Positions 10,623 to 23,640 of a stretch of DNA of 64,000 bases are shown in pieces. Below the pieces are notes generated by a model, which was not told the origin of the DNA, made no database searches, and worked only from the letters and a program-made list of their open reading frames with translations. Position 1 is the first letter of the stretch, and each line of letters opens with the position of its first letter. A program made the translations under genes and the position numbers. Source of the DNA: Trichopria drosophilae (taxonomy: Eukaryota > Arthropoda > Insecta > Hymenoptera > Diapriidae); the NCBI GenBank assembly GCA_030407085.1, contig CM059582.1, forward strand, positions 84,723,501 to 84,787,500. Reading direction: 5' to 3'.

Positions 10623-13600
10623 GTAAATGTTTTGAATATATTTTGATTTATTTCTAGAAAAGAAAGACTTAGAATTTTGTTAATTACACAATCGAATGTT
10701 ATTATATTAAAGTCTGGGTATCGCTACAATCCTTACTATCTAAATATAGTATAATTTTAACAAAAACATACGGGAGAGCCAACTGTAATGTGCAATTACT
10801 ATATACCTCATTTTTTAGTTCTCTTTCGATTGGCGAATTTTAGTTTTCAAAATTTGACCTAGATTTTTCAAAATTCAATTTAAAAATGTGCTTTTAACTG
10901 TAATTAGAACTTATAATTTGAAATTAAACATATCCATACTTTTTTTCCGTACGAATTTAAACTCTCCAATCGAGAGTGAGTTAAGAAGAAGTATAGATTT
11001 TTCGACTCAGGATATTTCATGTGAAATGTTAATCGAGGTAGTCGATATCTACATATTTTGCTATCAGAACTTAATTCTTCAAAGCCTTAAGGATTTTAAA
11101 AGTACACATAATATGGGTCATTCTTCGAAAAAGTGTAAAATCGACGTATTTTTTGTCCACGAAATAAAAGATTATAAAAATTAAAATTTAAAGTTCAGAT
11201 ATATTCATTGGCTTGCTAATTACGTAGGTACGAAGTAATAATGCAGCAGCCATCGATACGCGTGAAATATGCAAGTAATTTAATTTTTTAATGGATATTT
11301 TATATTTTGTATTGTATTTATTACTCATAAATAGGGAATGAATATCCCATTGAGAGGAGTTCCGAGATTGTCGGATACAACTTTGTACAGATGATGGTGT
11401 AGTAATATAACTAAGGAATAAAAGTAAAGAGACATAGGCAAGCGATGTACTAGACGAAACGATTATTAGAGAGAAAGATAATTGCACATTTTTTGTACTT
11501 ATTCGCCTTGCAAAAAGGATCTTCGCACGAAACTGGCCTTTACAAATCTATGCAATAACTTCGCGGACTGAGTATCGTTGCTGCAGATTAGAGTGCATAA
11601 TAGTCCGGACGAATGCATTGGGCGGTTGTTTAATGCTGAAGCGAACTCGTCTCTGGTGACAGCTAATAGCGGGCACTCTATTAAAATATGCAGCAACGTT
11701 TCATGCATGTTGAGGTTACAGAGGGTACAGACGGCTGACGGGTTGTACTTGTAACGTTGTCCGGCGATTGCGAATGAGCGCGAGTAGATGGTTGCTAGCT
11801 TTAATTGTATCTTTGTTTTTAGACATTCCAGGGGCATGCGAAGTGGGTACAAGTTATAGCCGGAGTCCGTATAATGGCGGTAAATGGGCAGTTGAATCGA
11901 GTTCGAAGTAAAATAGTTTCTAAGATCCTGTTTCCTGCAGGCTTCAGCAAATTTGGCGACTATTCAAGGCCCTGTTTGTTCCCAGAAATCCGCAGTGAAG
12001 TTGTTCCACATCTCGCATGCCTCTGTCTTGTCCAGAAGTGCCTTAAACTGCAGCGTCCAGTTGTAGGCTTCTTGAGATATATCCGCGAGCTCCTTCAATC
12101 GTAAAAGTAATACTTTGGGCAACCTGTGATCCGGCAACCTTAGGGTTTTAACTACCCATTTGATGGACCTTGAAAATATTTCTACTGCAATGGGTGGGAT
12201 GCCCAACTCTAGACGGATTAGATAAGCCGGAGTATTTCTAGGGAGGCAAAAGAGCCTTTTGAAAAACCCAATTTGCACGGATTCCAGATTGTCCAGGTAT
12301 CGCAAAGCCCAGAACGGGGCCGCATAGAGGAGTACAGAAATTATCGACGCATCATACAATTTCCAATAAGCGTCCCACGCATCTATTTTTGCCGAATGTA
12401 TTAGGGACAAAACCGCGGCTGACGCAGCATTTGTCCTGAGTGTGGCATCCTCCGTGGGCTGAAGGCCGCGCGTAGAAGAGGAGAATATAACACCCAGATA
12501 CCGATAGCTGCTCACTACCTCGACCGGACTATTCCTGTACCAAAACGACCTGGAGTACGAATCAAGTTGCCCAGCCCTTCTGAAGCATGTTATTTTTGTT
12601 TTGTTAATATTCACTGTGAGCTGGTTTTCTTGACAGTATTCCGAGAGAATAATTAGCTTTCTTCGAAGATCCGCGGGGGAGTACGCGAAAACAATCAGGT
12701 CGTCGGCGTAAAGCAGCATCATCAGGTATCGAGTATGTGAAACATCTACTCCGCGCGCACCCCTTTCCCGGAAGAATGCCACAATATCCGAAATATACAA
12801 TACGAATAAAAGAGGACTTAGAATTTCGCCCTGGAGGACCCCTTGTGTTACATTTATTTCGGACATCGCGTGATTTTCCGCAAGGAGACGTACAGTGGCC
12901 GCGTGATACAGAGCAGAAATTAATCTTAAAAATTTAGCGCTAACACCTAGGCCTAGGAGCTTTTGCCAGAGAAGCTTATGAGGAACGGAATCGAAGGCTC
13001 TTTAAAAGTCCACAAACAATCCGAATATCTTTGATTTTGGGCGCTTGAGCGCGATCTGGATGGTGGCGAGGGTCGAGAAGATTTTATCCTCTGTACTCTT
13101 CCCACTCCGAAACCCGGCTTGTTCTTCAGGGAACAGATCTTTTAGCCAAGCCCACTCGGTCAGGCGCTTAGAGAGAATTTGCGTAAAAATCTTGGCTAGC
13201 GCATTCGTTATCGCAATAAGCCTGTAATTTGCAGGATCATCTCGCGCGCCTTTTTTGAAAAGCGTGAATAGCGATGCTTGAGCCCAGCCTTTGGGAAAGG
13301 TCTCGGAAAAGAGAATTCTATTAAATAGATGATGAAGATGCAAGAGCCCTGTGTCCTCAATAAGTTTAAAGAGTTCGGCCGGTAACTCATCTGGACCGAT
13401 GGCTTTTCCCACCTTCAACCTCCCTATGCTATCCTTGAGCTCGGACATTGTAACCGGAGAGTCCAGCGTGGGGTCAAATGTGCCATAAAACGTTTCTGGG
13501 GGACAGGCCTCCAACGGAAAAATCTCCATGAAGTATGCATCCCAGGCATTTCCAGACACCTGCGACCCCACGGTGGGTTTCTTTCGGTATTGGCGGCAGG

Positions 13601-13900
13601 CGTTCCAAAAATCGGCAGAATTGCGGACTTCCGCGAACCTATTGGAGATCGCGGTAGCATAAAGGAGCTTCTTGTGTTTCAGAATATCAAGATAAACTCT
13701 TTTCGCGGATTTAAAAGTGACTATTGTGCTTACACTATATGCATCTTTCCTCATCTGCTTCAGCGATAAACGAAAGGTCCTCCTTGCCGAGACACATTCT
13801 CCATCGAACCAGGGTTTCGAGGCTACAAAAGACTTGCGTGACTTACAAGAAACGGTTCTTGTCACTATTCCTGCAGTTAATGCCGCTGAGCGAATAGTGC

Positions 13901-13908
13901 CAGTAAGG
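13901..13908. repeat. 8-bp target site duplication, left (CAGTAAGG)
   Basis: The identical octamer CAGTAAGG occurs at 17219-17226 on the other side of the hAT element. Removing the element and one copy restores a continuous LINE A reading frame. Confidence 0.95.
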
Positions 13909-16900
13909 TAGGGTGACCAACTGCGTCGTTTTGACCCGAAGACTTCGGGTTGAACCAGGATTCTCCGGGCTCCGGGTTGGGCTGAGGTTTCTTCGGGTGA
14001 AATTATCATAAGGAAACTTTTTTTTTTAAAGTAACTCACTCCTTATCATAAGATGCCAAACGACGGTGCTGCAGGGGCTGCAGGCAATATCTGTCTAGAG
14101 TCCTAGAGGCAATATCTATCTATCTATCTAGAGTCCTTCTAGTAACTTACTAGTGGAACTCTATATCTATGTACATATTTGACTCTTGGGAACACTGGAA
14201 CAGTGGAACATCAGAACCAGAACTTGATAGCATTCAGGAAGCTCCACCGTTTCTGCACTGGCTCATAAGAGCCCATGTTAAATACGCACCTGCGCGGTAC
14301 ACTTTCGCACTGCGCAAGTGCACGTTTTACAATGGGTTCTTGTTGGCCGGTGAAGAAACGGTGCAACTTCCCAAATATTCTATGAATTGGGTTGTAATGG
14401 TTGGAGTCGGAGAATTGTTAAAGGTGTATTTTTAAATCGTGCATGTAATGCTTGTTTTAGATCGAAACACGAAATTACTAAAATTGTACTTTGTGTTATG
14501 TGCAGAAGTGCATGAAAAGAAAATTTTCCCAAAAATTGTGTTGAGGAAGGTAGGTTATGATTACTGTTATTCAGAATATATATAAATTTGTTTCTGGAAT
14601 AGTATGTTACATAATATGAGTGTAAATTGCGTTTTAGCACATGTTACTACACAGGAGAGTATGTAAAATTGGCATTTTATGACCGAATTACATACGATTT
14701 TTTTTACACGAATAAGGGCGTAAAATTCGTGCGTCGAGGAGAGACGCCGCCTCCGGCGCCGCGCCGGGCGAAATCGAATTTTAGCAATGAGTCGAAATTT
14801 GATTTTGAAATATACAAATTCTGTAATTGCGTATGTAAACCTTGTACGTAATAGTCTAACGTATAACTGTTTTTAGGATAATCATGTCCGATAAAGACGA
14901 AGAGAGTTGTACGAATCCAAAAAAGAAGAAATATTATTTCGCTTCATTTAACGAAGATTGGCTTAAAAAAATGGAATATCAAAATTGGCTTTTAAAAGAA
15001 AACGAATTTACTGGAAAATGCAAAATATGTGGGATTTCATTCGTTATCAAGCACGATGGAGAAAAAGCTGTGAAAACTCATGCACAAAGTAAAAAACATT
15101 GTCAACTAATAAGTGCAAAAACACATAACCAGCAGATATCGACATTCTTTGTTAAAAAAGACACTCAAGAAGAAATGAAAGTAACAATAGCAGAATTAAC
15201 ATCAGCATATCATTCAGTACGGCATCAACACAGTTATAGAAGTACTGATTGTGAAATTAAATTAAATTGTCTAATCTTTCAAGATTCGGTACTTTCAAAA
15301 AAGATTCATTGCGGTCGGACTAAAGCCTCGAGTTTAGTGGAAAACGTGCTGGGCCCTTCATCAGTACAGATGGTATTAAATGAAATTAAATTACTAGGCG
15401 AAGAATGCAATTTTTTTTCTGTATCATCAGATGCTTCAAACAGAGGAAATGTAAAACTTTTTCCACTCGTTCTTACGTATTTTGTACCACACAGTGGCGT
15501 TAAAAATAAACTTTTAGATTTTTATACCGATGATTACGAAACTTCAGAAGCTATAGCAAATAAAATTGTATCTTGTCTTAACCAGAATGAATTACCCATT
15601 GAGAATATTTCATCTTATTTCGCTGATAATGCCAATGTCAATTATGGAGAACACAATTCAGTATACAAAAAACTGGGCGATTTATCTGGATCTTTATTGA
15701 AAGCGAACTGTAATTGTCATGTATTTCACAATGCCGCGAAACATGCTTGCAAAAAACTGCCGTACGACGTTGAAACATTGATACACAAAATATATTCAGA
15801 ATTTTCAGTAAGTACAAGTTCGGTAAGAGAATTAAAATCTTGTTATGAATTCTTTAACATGGAATTCGCACAGATGATAAAAAATGTTCCTACGAGATGG
15901 TTAAGTTTATCCAAAGCAGTAGACAGAGTTTTGTCTTCATGGCCTGCTATAAAATTGTATTTTATAAATCAAGGAGAGAACAATTGCGATCTATTCATGT
16001 GGAATTTCATTAAAAGCCAGGAAAATGAATTGGAAGATGACATGACAGCACCTACTATGCCAGAACTGTATTTATACTTTGTTTCACACTTTTTAAATAT
16101 CATGTGTGAATCAATATTAATTTTGGAAAAGAAAGAAACATCATCAACCGAACTCCATGATGTCATGATAAATTTAAAAAATAAAATTGAAAATCGCCTA
16201 GTGGATAACTTTTTTGGTAGCCAGGTTGCACGAAGTTTGAAAAATTTTACTAAGAACAAGCAAAAGCAGTTCGTTGAAAACGCCAGCAATGTTTATCGAA
16301 GATGTCTGGATTATTTAGAAAAGCATTACGATTTCGAAAATAGCCCATTCAAATACCTAAGATGTTTTAATATAAAAAAGAATGACATAAACTACGATGA
16401 TGTCGTAGAAGCTTCAAAAATAATGAAGCTAGAAATTAATGAAGACCGGGTCTATGATGAAATTGTAGTCGTCAAGAAAACGTTACCTGATTTGCGATCC
16501 AAAGATTGTAGCGTTGCAGAAATGTGGGTTGCAATTTTTAAGACTATTGACAATTTAAATAATATTAAGCGAATAGTTTGTAAGGTGTTAAGCATTCCAG
16601 TCAGCAATGCATTCGTCGAAAGGATTTTTTCCATAATGGAGTCAGTATGGAGAGATGATAGAAATCAGTTAAAATTAAAATTAGTTGCGGCAGAACTCCA
16701 GATCCGAATAAATTACGACATGGATTGCGACTCTTTTTATAATTATTTAAAATGCCCTGAACAACAAAAATTATTAGAGTGTGCACGAAGCCAAAAAAAA
16801 TATAATTTTAAAAAATAATGAGTTGAATTATATTATTAAAAATGTTATATTTAAATGTTCCGAAATTTTGTTACGCAAAAATAATATACGAAATGATAAA

Positions 16901-17218
16901 AAATATAGATCTAATCGAAGAAATTGGATAATGTTATAAAATTAATATGATATACGTTTTAATGTAAATAATGTGATAATAAATGTTTAAATTATTTAAA
17001 TATAGAGCTTTTTCTTTTGTAAAAATGCCTGTAACCTGTAATCAGCTAATATACATATTTGACCTCCTGATGTTATACGTAAAAACTTCATTTTTTAATG
17101 AATGAACTGCGATAATAATTAATAATTTGAAGAAAAGAATGAAGAAAAAATGGCGGATCGCCCTCCCCCCGCCTCGGGAAATCTCCGGGTCGCACCAGAG
17201 ATAGAGTTGGTCACCCTA
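13909..17218 (+). mobile_element. Complete hAT DNA transposon inserted in LINE A
   Basis: The element is 3310 bp, with 14-bp perfect terminal inverted repeats TAGGGTGACCAACT and 8-bp target duplications. It carries one long plus-strand transposase gene, antisense to the LINE. A GC-rich block at about 14740-14770 precedes the gene and may belong to its promoter or leader. The insertion post-dates LINE A and sits between the endonuclease and RT coding regions. Confidence 0.95.
14884..16818 (+). CDS. hAT-family transposase, full length
   Basis: The protein has 644 residues from an ATG at 14884 and is uninterrupted. Residues 43-72 form a BED-type zinc finger (C46-x2-C49, H66-x5-H72) expected to bind the element ends. 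The RNase H-like core holds SVSSDASNRG (first catalytic Asp) and YFADNANVNYGEHNSVY. The C-terminus at about 565-630 is a hATC dimerisation region (SIPVSNAFVERIFSIMESVW). Length and domain order match the ZBED/SCAND3-like hAT proteins that are common in insects. All parts needed for transposition seem present, so the copy may be active or only recently silent. The gene reads opposite to LINE A and with the host gene. Confidence 0.9.
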   Translation: MSDKDEESCTNPKKKKYYFASFNEDWLKKMEYQNWLLKENEFTGKCKICGISFVIKHDGEKAVKTHAQSKKHCQLISAKTHNQQISTFFVKKDTQEEMKVTIAELTSAYHSVRHQHSYRSTDCEIKLNCLIFQDSVLSKKIHCGRTKASSLVENVLGPSSVQMVLNEIKLLGEECNFFSVSSDASNRGNVKLFPLVLTYFVPHSGVKNKLLDFYTDDYETSEAIANKIVSCLNQNELPIENISSYFADNANVNYGEHNSVYKKLGDLSGSLLKANCNCHVFHNAAKHACKKLPYDVETLIHKIYSEFSVSTSSVRELKSCYEFFNMEFAQMIKNVPTRWLSLSKAVDRVLSSWPAIKLYFINQGENNCDLFMWNFIKSQENELEDDMTAPTMPELYLYFVSHFLNIMCESILILEKKETSSTELHDVMINLKNKIENRLVDNFFGSQVARSLKNFTKNKQKQFVENASNVYRRCLDYLEKHYDFENSPFKYLRCFNIKKNDINYDDVVEASKIMKLEINEDRVYDEIVVVKKTLPDLRSKDCSVAEMWVAIFKTIDNLNNIKRIVCKVLSIPVSNAFVERIFSIMESVWRDDRNQLKLKLVAAELQIRINYDMDCDSFYNYLKCPEQQKLLECARSQKKYNFKK

Positions 17219-17226
17219 CAGTAAGG
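17219..17226. repeat. 8-bp target site duplication, right (CAGTAAGG)
   Basis: Second copy of the octamer at 13901-13908, adjoining the right end (GTTGGTCACCCTA) of the hAT element. Confidence 0.95.
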
Positions 17227-19799
17227 TACTCAGCAAGAGCGTCTACGGTTTCATAATTTTCCGGCGTAAAAAGAGACAACGGCTGTCTTAACAGATTTTT
17301 TAATTTGCGTGCCCCGTCGTTCGACCCTGAGTATCTCACAGTTACCCGGCTTACTGCCGCGGTGGCAGACATTTCTAGGACAGAGCTTTCAGTGTATAAA
17401 AAGAGTGATAAGAACACAGGTAGGTGGTCGGAACCGTGGAGGTCATCGCCCGTTGCGAAGTCTGCTATGAATGGCAGATGAAGTGCCGAAACCCACACCA
17501 GGTCAACGACGCTGAACCCCCTCTGTCCGAGAAAAGTAAAGTGTACGGGGAAGTCGTTAGTACAACGTCCATTTAACAGTACAAAATTGTTTGTTTGCAT
17601 AAACTCGGACAGAAGGGCGCCACGATTATTACTGTGTTCATCATGCGACTTCCGCAACACTCGAATTGACGAGTTATAAAAAATTTCGGGAAAGTCGTTG
17701 TAAGGATCAAGAGAGCCAACTCGACAGTTGAAGTCGCCGCTAAGAACGACAATGCATTCGGGGTCCTGGGCACTCAGGGAATCTATTACTACTTGTAAAG
17801 ACGTGAGTTGAGCAGATAAATCAGAATTAGGCGGAAAGTAAATAGAACCCACTATTAAATTGAGGCGAACAGAATTTACATGGGAAAAAAGCCAATTTGG
17901 AGATGTTTCTAAATGTACAAATTTAAAATCCAAGTTAATGAAAGATAAAAAGCCTCCGCTGCAGCGACCGAAGTTATTGAAACGGACGGCAGGAGAGCAG
18001 ATTCCCGAGGGACCAGTACTTATCACCTCCGAGTTTACTTCGCGCTCAGACCATGTTTCTGAAAAATTAGAAATCTCATTCGTTAAAAAGAAAACATTAT
18101 TTTTAATATTCTGTAAACCTCGGGTATTCCAAAACATTATTTTTAAAATATTTACGGGATTCTTAACATTAGTGACGGCGCGCGAAGTAGATGGTCTCGA
18201 TGTGCTAATAGGCGATGTGGTGAGACAACGTTGGGGGTGACGGGGGTAACTCAAAAATTTTTTTTGTTGCGAGACGGCCGAAGAATCGATTATCATAGAC
18301 TGTGAGTGCTGATCCGATGGCTGAGACCTTGGGGTGCTTGACCTTGAAGTCGCTGAAGTGGACCTTCTGCGTAATGTTGGTGCGGTACACGGGGTTGTGT
18401 AGTCTTGGTCCGTCTCGGACCACTTGTACCAGGCATTATTTATAGATATCGCGTTGCCCAGTTTTTTAAAATTAACCCCTTTAGAAGTAGCAGCACGGCG
18501 AGCCTCTCTTGCTTTGAAGGCCATAAAACGTTCACTGTCTGTGAAGTCCGCATTTATGAATATGTCCGAGTTTTTTAGGACAGCTTTTTTCGTTGATAGG
18601 ATCGTGAATTTGTCCTCCTCGGAAACTAGTTCCGCCAAGATAGCCGTGGGGTTCGTGCGGATTATTCTAGCTGAGGCTACTGGGCCTGTCATTTCGAACT
18701 TCGCGGCTAAAAATTGCTGTACACCGGCTTTTAAGGTGCCTTTACCGATTATCAAGCCCGTTATAGTAATATTCTTCCTTTTGATAATTTTTTCCTGCAT
18801 CTCAATTTTGGCAGCCATCTTTTTGATCATGGTATCTTGCGTATCAATTCGTTGCTCGAAAGTATTTAGCCGGGTGTTTACTTCGGTTTTTAAGGAGTAG
18901 ATTACTTCTTTCACCTCGGCTATTTCTTTCGAACATTGTTCGAGCCCCCCTTGCATCGAAGCGGTTAGTGATTGACTTGCCAACTGAATTGCATTGAGCA
19001 AGATTTTTTCCAACGCATTTAAATTGGCTTGCGTGACTAAGTCGGCCGCCATAACTGGAGCAGGCTGGATTTGCGAATCTGACGACGGATTAGAGGTCTT
19101 GCGGCGTCTGGATATCGGTAGCAGGTTAGCGTCGTCCGAGGTATTCCGGCAGTTCCGCTTTCGTTTAATAAAACCGAAATCTACGAGCGAACTACAGCTG
19201 CTTGTACGCTGAAGCTCCCACCTGCTTGCGGTGGGGGGCCGGTCTAGAATTGATGGTCGTAAAATTTGTTTGGCGTGCTCCGCCTCTCCGCCAGTGCTGG
19301 AACTGCAGGATGTGTCAATCGATTGTAATTGATTGCGAGGCGGGCTTGAATCCGTCATGTAGTGTTGGACACAAGCCCCGGGAGGTGCTGCCGCCTGGTG
19401 CTTACAGACGCAATGAGAGTCAGAACGGAAGATCGAGAATAATAACTCGATTAACTACGGGAATGCGCACTAAATATCGGAGCAAACACGTGTTTGTGAC
19501 GCACGTGGTAAATCCGATTCTGAAGCTCTAATGGAGTAAAAAATAAACGGCGGAAAAAATGTTCCGTTGATCGTGACAGTGGTTCGTGTTCGGTGATACG
19601 TGTTCGGGATTCGGTGGTCGTATCAACTACGTCAGAGTGACGTCATCATGGCTGACATACGAGGTAGAGAACTGTCAACGGTCGGTTTCACAGGCGAGAA
19701 CAGAAAAACACTTTTTTGCCGGAAAGCATGACTCGGAGAAAACACAGATCCAAACAGAAGGACTCCGAGTCGCTCCGGAAATGTGCCACTGAAAGTACA

Positions 19800-22700
19800 A
19801 CTCCCAACAAGCTGGTTTGAGTCCAAATTTTAACTTGGGTTACGGAGCAGCGAAAAATGCGACTAAGTTACTCATCAAAAACCTGCATCTTAGCCTATCT
19901 TCCCAAATGGCCTACTCTCACCTCCACGTGCACTTATTAAAGCCGGTGGGCCCTGGACTCTTAGCAACCTTGCCAGAGATTGGGTAACCGACCCCAGTGG
20001 ATGGCGAGGTAAGAGACAAACGAGAGAGGCATAACAACGGGGAGTAGGGCTAGCCACCCTACTCCCTGTATATGAGGTTACTAGGAATAGAACGCGCAGG
20101 GCTCCTGACCATCGGGCTGCTTCGGATGCAGCCCAGTCCCGAGGTGGAGGAGCCGAAACAGGTGTCCCGGGACGACGACTAGCTGATGTCCACGGACGAT
20201 TTCAGTGGACGGAGGAACTCAGGCAAGATCTGATGCGCTGCTACGAGGAGAGCTGTCCGCAACAGCGAGGCTACATGGCGCGAATGCATAGTCGATTTGC
20301 AGTAATGCATCCCGAACTAGCAGATCGCTTCACTCACCAACATCTGAGAGATTATGTAGCCTATCTGAGGCGGACAGATTTCGTTGTTCCTAGCTGTCAA
20401 CCGGTACCGGATGTGCGGGCAATAACAACTGAGCCCGTACGCGGTGCTAGGAGAGATGCTCCACATTATGAAAGCACGACACTCGTGTTTAGGCAAAATT
20501 TGACAACGAAAGTTTTGCCTAAGCAACGAGAAATAGACAGAGTAAATAGCCTACTTCTGGATGCTCTTCCAGATGACGGCGACCTGTGGCAAGTCAATTG
20601 TGCCGTTTACGAGGCTGCAAGTGATCTGGTGACTCCGCGAAATCTGACACAGATATCGGGGAGTCGGCAGATTACAAAACGCACGTCTCAATTGAACGGC
20701 AAGATTCGACTAACACGGAAACTCGCTTCCCGAATTCAGTGTGTGATCGACTATTTAACATCTGGCCGTTCATTTACGGCTAAAGTCAAGAAGTTCACAC
20801 AATAACTGCGGACGTACTATCACACACTGAACAAGCTGAAGTTACTCAACATTAAGCAACGTTTGGCGGATAAAATTCGGGTTTTGGCCGATGCCAAAAA
20901 GAGGCTGCAAAGACGGGAAGATGGAATTCGACAAAACTCAATATTTTGGACGAATCCTTCTAACCTCTTCAAACATCGTATCGCAGCCTCAAGCGAGTTT
21001 CCATCGATGGCCTCAGTTGAGGAGGAGGAATTCTGGGGGAGCATCTAAGAAAACATCTAGGCTTAATGCAGCACTCCAGGTATTAAAATCTTCACCGAGT
21101 TGTGCGACGAAGTCACACAACAAAGTGAAGATTGCCCACCCGTCAGTGCATTAGAGGTGAAAAATGCCATCACAAAAGCGAGGAATTTCTCCTCGCCGGG
21201 CTGGGATGGAATTAACAACTATTGGTGGAAGAAGTTCACTTCTGTCCATCAATACCTAGCCCGAATATTCACCTCTTATATAAATGGAGACCATCCCATT
21301 CCGCACTGGCAGGTGGAGGGACGAGCGACACTGATCCCAAAATCAGGAGACTTGTCCGATCCGAGAAACCATAGACCGATTACATGTCTCAATACGTTAT
21401 ACAAATTGTTCACCAACATCTTGAACGAACGTATTGAGAAATCCGTGAAGCCGGTGTGGCAACGGATAGTAGAACAACGAGGCTGCAAAATGAGTGTATC
21501 CGGCTGCAAGGACAACTTGCTTATCGACAGGTGTGTTTGTCAGGACGCAGTCGAGTACAAGCGTAACCTGTCGATAGCCTGGCTGGATTATATGAAGGCG
21601 TATGAGCTTTTAAGCTTGTTGCTCAATCGCCTCCATGTCCACCCAAACATAATGAGAATTGAAGAAGAACTGATGCCTCTTTGGAAAACACGCTTTGTCA
21701 TGACATCGGGCAAGCGTCGAACCATATCTAGATTGGTTCAATTCCAAAGAGATGTCTATCAGGGAGATTCTCTGAGTCCTCTGATCGTCTGCATCTCACT
21801 ATTGCCTCTATCCGTTGCTCTCCGAAAATCCGGCGAGGATCAATTACATCGATCTCTGAACATCGCCCTCACTTACTCGAGAGATATCGGCATGGAATTC
21901 GGATTGGACAAGTGTGCAATCGTTCATTTGCACAGAGGATGGTCAGGCTCCAATAACAACGATATGGAGCTTGTCAACGGAAATGTCATCCGCCACCTTA
22001 GCGCTGAAGAAGCCTACACATACCTGGGCGTACCTCAAAGGCTTGTCCAGGATGTACAGGCTGCTAAAACCACCATCATTAAGAAATACCGGCGCATTCT
22101 CCGCCAGATCTGTTCATCAGAATTGACCGGGAGCAATAAGGGGGCAGCCACGAATATGTTGGCAGTATCACCAGTGTTCTATTCATTTGGAGTACTGAAG
22201 TGGAACGTTGACGAGCTAAGGGGTCTTGACCGAAGCACACGGAAGATGATTTGTATGCAACGCAGTTTGCATCCAAGATCTTCCATGGAACGACTGTATT
22301 TGCCCCGAAATATGGGAGGTCGTGGCTTTTAAGCCTGGAGTGTATGCATGACCGATTGGTCCTCGAGACAGCTTGCGACGTGATTAATCGAACAGAGGAT
22401 CCCCTAATGATGCTAGTTCATCAGCATGAAATTCAGGGGAAGGGGGCGTTTTTGTACAATGCGGCGGAACGAGCGGCGCGAAGCCTCGGTCTGGTTTTCA
22501 ACGTGGGACGTAGTGGTGCACAGGAAGCTGAATCAATCATCAATCTGTGCCCATTGCGTCTCTGGGCTAACATACGGAAGGAACAACTCCGTATGTTGGA
22601 AGGAAGGCATATCGACAAGCCATTGCATGGACAATTCTTTCGAAATGTCCAAGAACTTGGCTTGTCAGCAAAGATGACCTTCTCGTTCTTAAGATCAGCC

Positions 22701-23640
22701 GGCTTGAAATCCGAGACCGAGGGTTTTATCTTCGCATGGCAGGATGGGGTCATCAATACCCTAGCGTATCGACAGAACGTCTTACACCAGGCGGTACAGA
22801 GTACGCTTTGTAGATCGTGTAGATGTCATGCTGAGACACTAATGCATTTTCTAGCAGCATGCCCAAGATATGCAGTTTCAGCATACATCGCACGTCACAA
22901 TGTGGCTCTATGAGTGCTGTATTACCATCTTCCCAGCACTTATTGTATTGATGCAATCCCAGTTTTGCCGTACGTCCCCACTGATATTGAATCCGTAGTC
23001 GGGAATGAGTTGTGCCGAATATACTGGAATTACTCATTCCCGACGAGCAGGCAAATATAAAAAAAAATATCAGACAATAAGCCTGACATCGTCCTTGTTG
23101 ACTTCGATGACAAATCCATTTTCGTCATCGAGTTCTCTGCACCAGCAGAGACAAATATAGTCAGCAAAGAGGACGAAAAACGGATGAAATATCAGGAATT
23201 CCTGTTCGAAATGCACAAGCTGTATCGAGGATTCAAAATCAAGCTCATCGTGCTGATAATTGGAGTGCTGGGAGGAATGAGACCAACTTTCCTTGAAAAC
23301 ATCAAAAGCATTCGGGCCTGCCGAGAACATGCAAATTCCATCGCAGGCCGAATGCAGAAAGCAGTGCTGCTGGGATCTCTCCGTCTACTGAGGTCACACG
23401 AGATCCTGTAACCACTTACTCAATGGTAGAGGGAGTGGTTACAGTTGCAAAAGAAATGGCCCGGTCCAGACTGCAGCACACGTGGATTATGGAGGGCCAA
23501 GGAAGGTTAGGGTTTTAGTCGGTAAACCTTGCCGTCAACAACCAATGTGAGGGAGTCCGACACACGGGGGGTTAAACAACATCTTCAACCCCCCTATGGT
23601 GCCTAACGCATTTCCCCCGTCCTTCCAAAAAAAAGGAAAG
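19800..23640 (+). mobile_element. Restriction-endonuclease-type LINE B (R2/R4-like), dead
   Basis: The reverse transcriptase is followed by a CCHC knuckle and a PD-(D/E)xK endonuclease, the order of the R2/R4/Dong/NeSL group rather than the APE LINEs. The GC content is higher than the flanks from about 19.8 to 23.6 kb, and the 3' end runs into A-rich sequence at 23626-23650. The 5' end is not precisely visible. It ends only about 70 bp before the next exon of the host gene. Confidence 0.75.
20233..23411 (+). pseudogene. LINE B polyprotein remnants: N-terminal region, RT and RLE endonuclease
   Basis: Fragments lie in several frames. The N-terminal region (20233-20805) resembles the segment before the RT of R4/Dong-like proteins. 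The RT is at 21100-22332 (SPGWDGINNYWWKKF, ATLIPKSGDLSDP, HRPITCLNTLYKLFTNIL, IAWLDYMKAYE, YQGDSLSPL). It continues in another frame to 22913 with the knuckle CRSCRCHAETLMHFLAACP. The endonuclease at about 23066-23411 has KPDIVLVDFDDKSIFVIEF. The RT lacks the YxDD motif: SPLIVCISLLPLSVALR runs almost directly into DIGMEFGLDKCA, so the catalytic palm has been deleted. A second deletion follows motif A. This copy cannot copy itself. Confidence 0.85.

Larger units (their letters stand above)
11499..19358 (-). pseudogene. LINE A polyprotein: gag-like, AP-endonuclease and reverse transcriptase
   Basis: Reading starts at an ATG at 19358. Residues 105-200 are coiled-coil, 195-320 resemble the RNA-binding core of LINE ORF1 proteins, and 400-655 are an AP-endonuclease (FWNTRG, SGDFN, GSDH). 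The frame is cut at 17226 by a hAT insertion and resumes at 13900. The RT has the fingers and palm (KVGKAIGPDELP, FGLFVDF, VLQGEILSPLLF, YADD), and the C-terminus has a CCHC knuckle (CTLCNLNMHETLLHILIECP). Without the hAT and one target duplication the frame is about 1513 codons. It contains two in-frame stops: TAA at 13002-13004, just after FVDF of RT motif A, and TGA at 11964-11966. The hAT plus its duplicated 8 bp is 3318 bp, a multiple of three. Confidence 0.85.
11499..19570 (-). mobile_element. APE-type non-LTR retrotransposon (LINE A), interrupted by a hAT element
   Basis: The LINE lies antisense in the large intron of the DUF4806 gene. It has one long reading frame with a gag-like N-terminus, an AP-endonuclease and a reverse transcriptase. 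The 5' UTR lies above 19358 and its start is not sharply visible; about 19.57 kb is an estimate. The 3' end lies somewhere below 11499, and no clear tail or target duplication was found. The clade (jockey/Outcast/I-like) is not resolved by eye. Confidence 0.75.
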
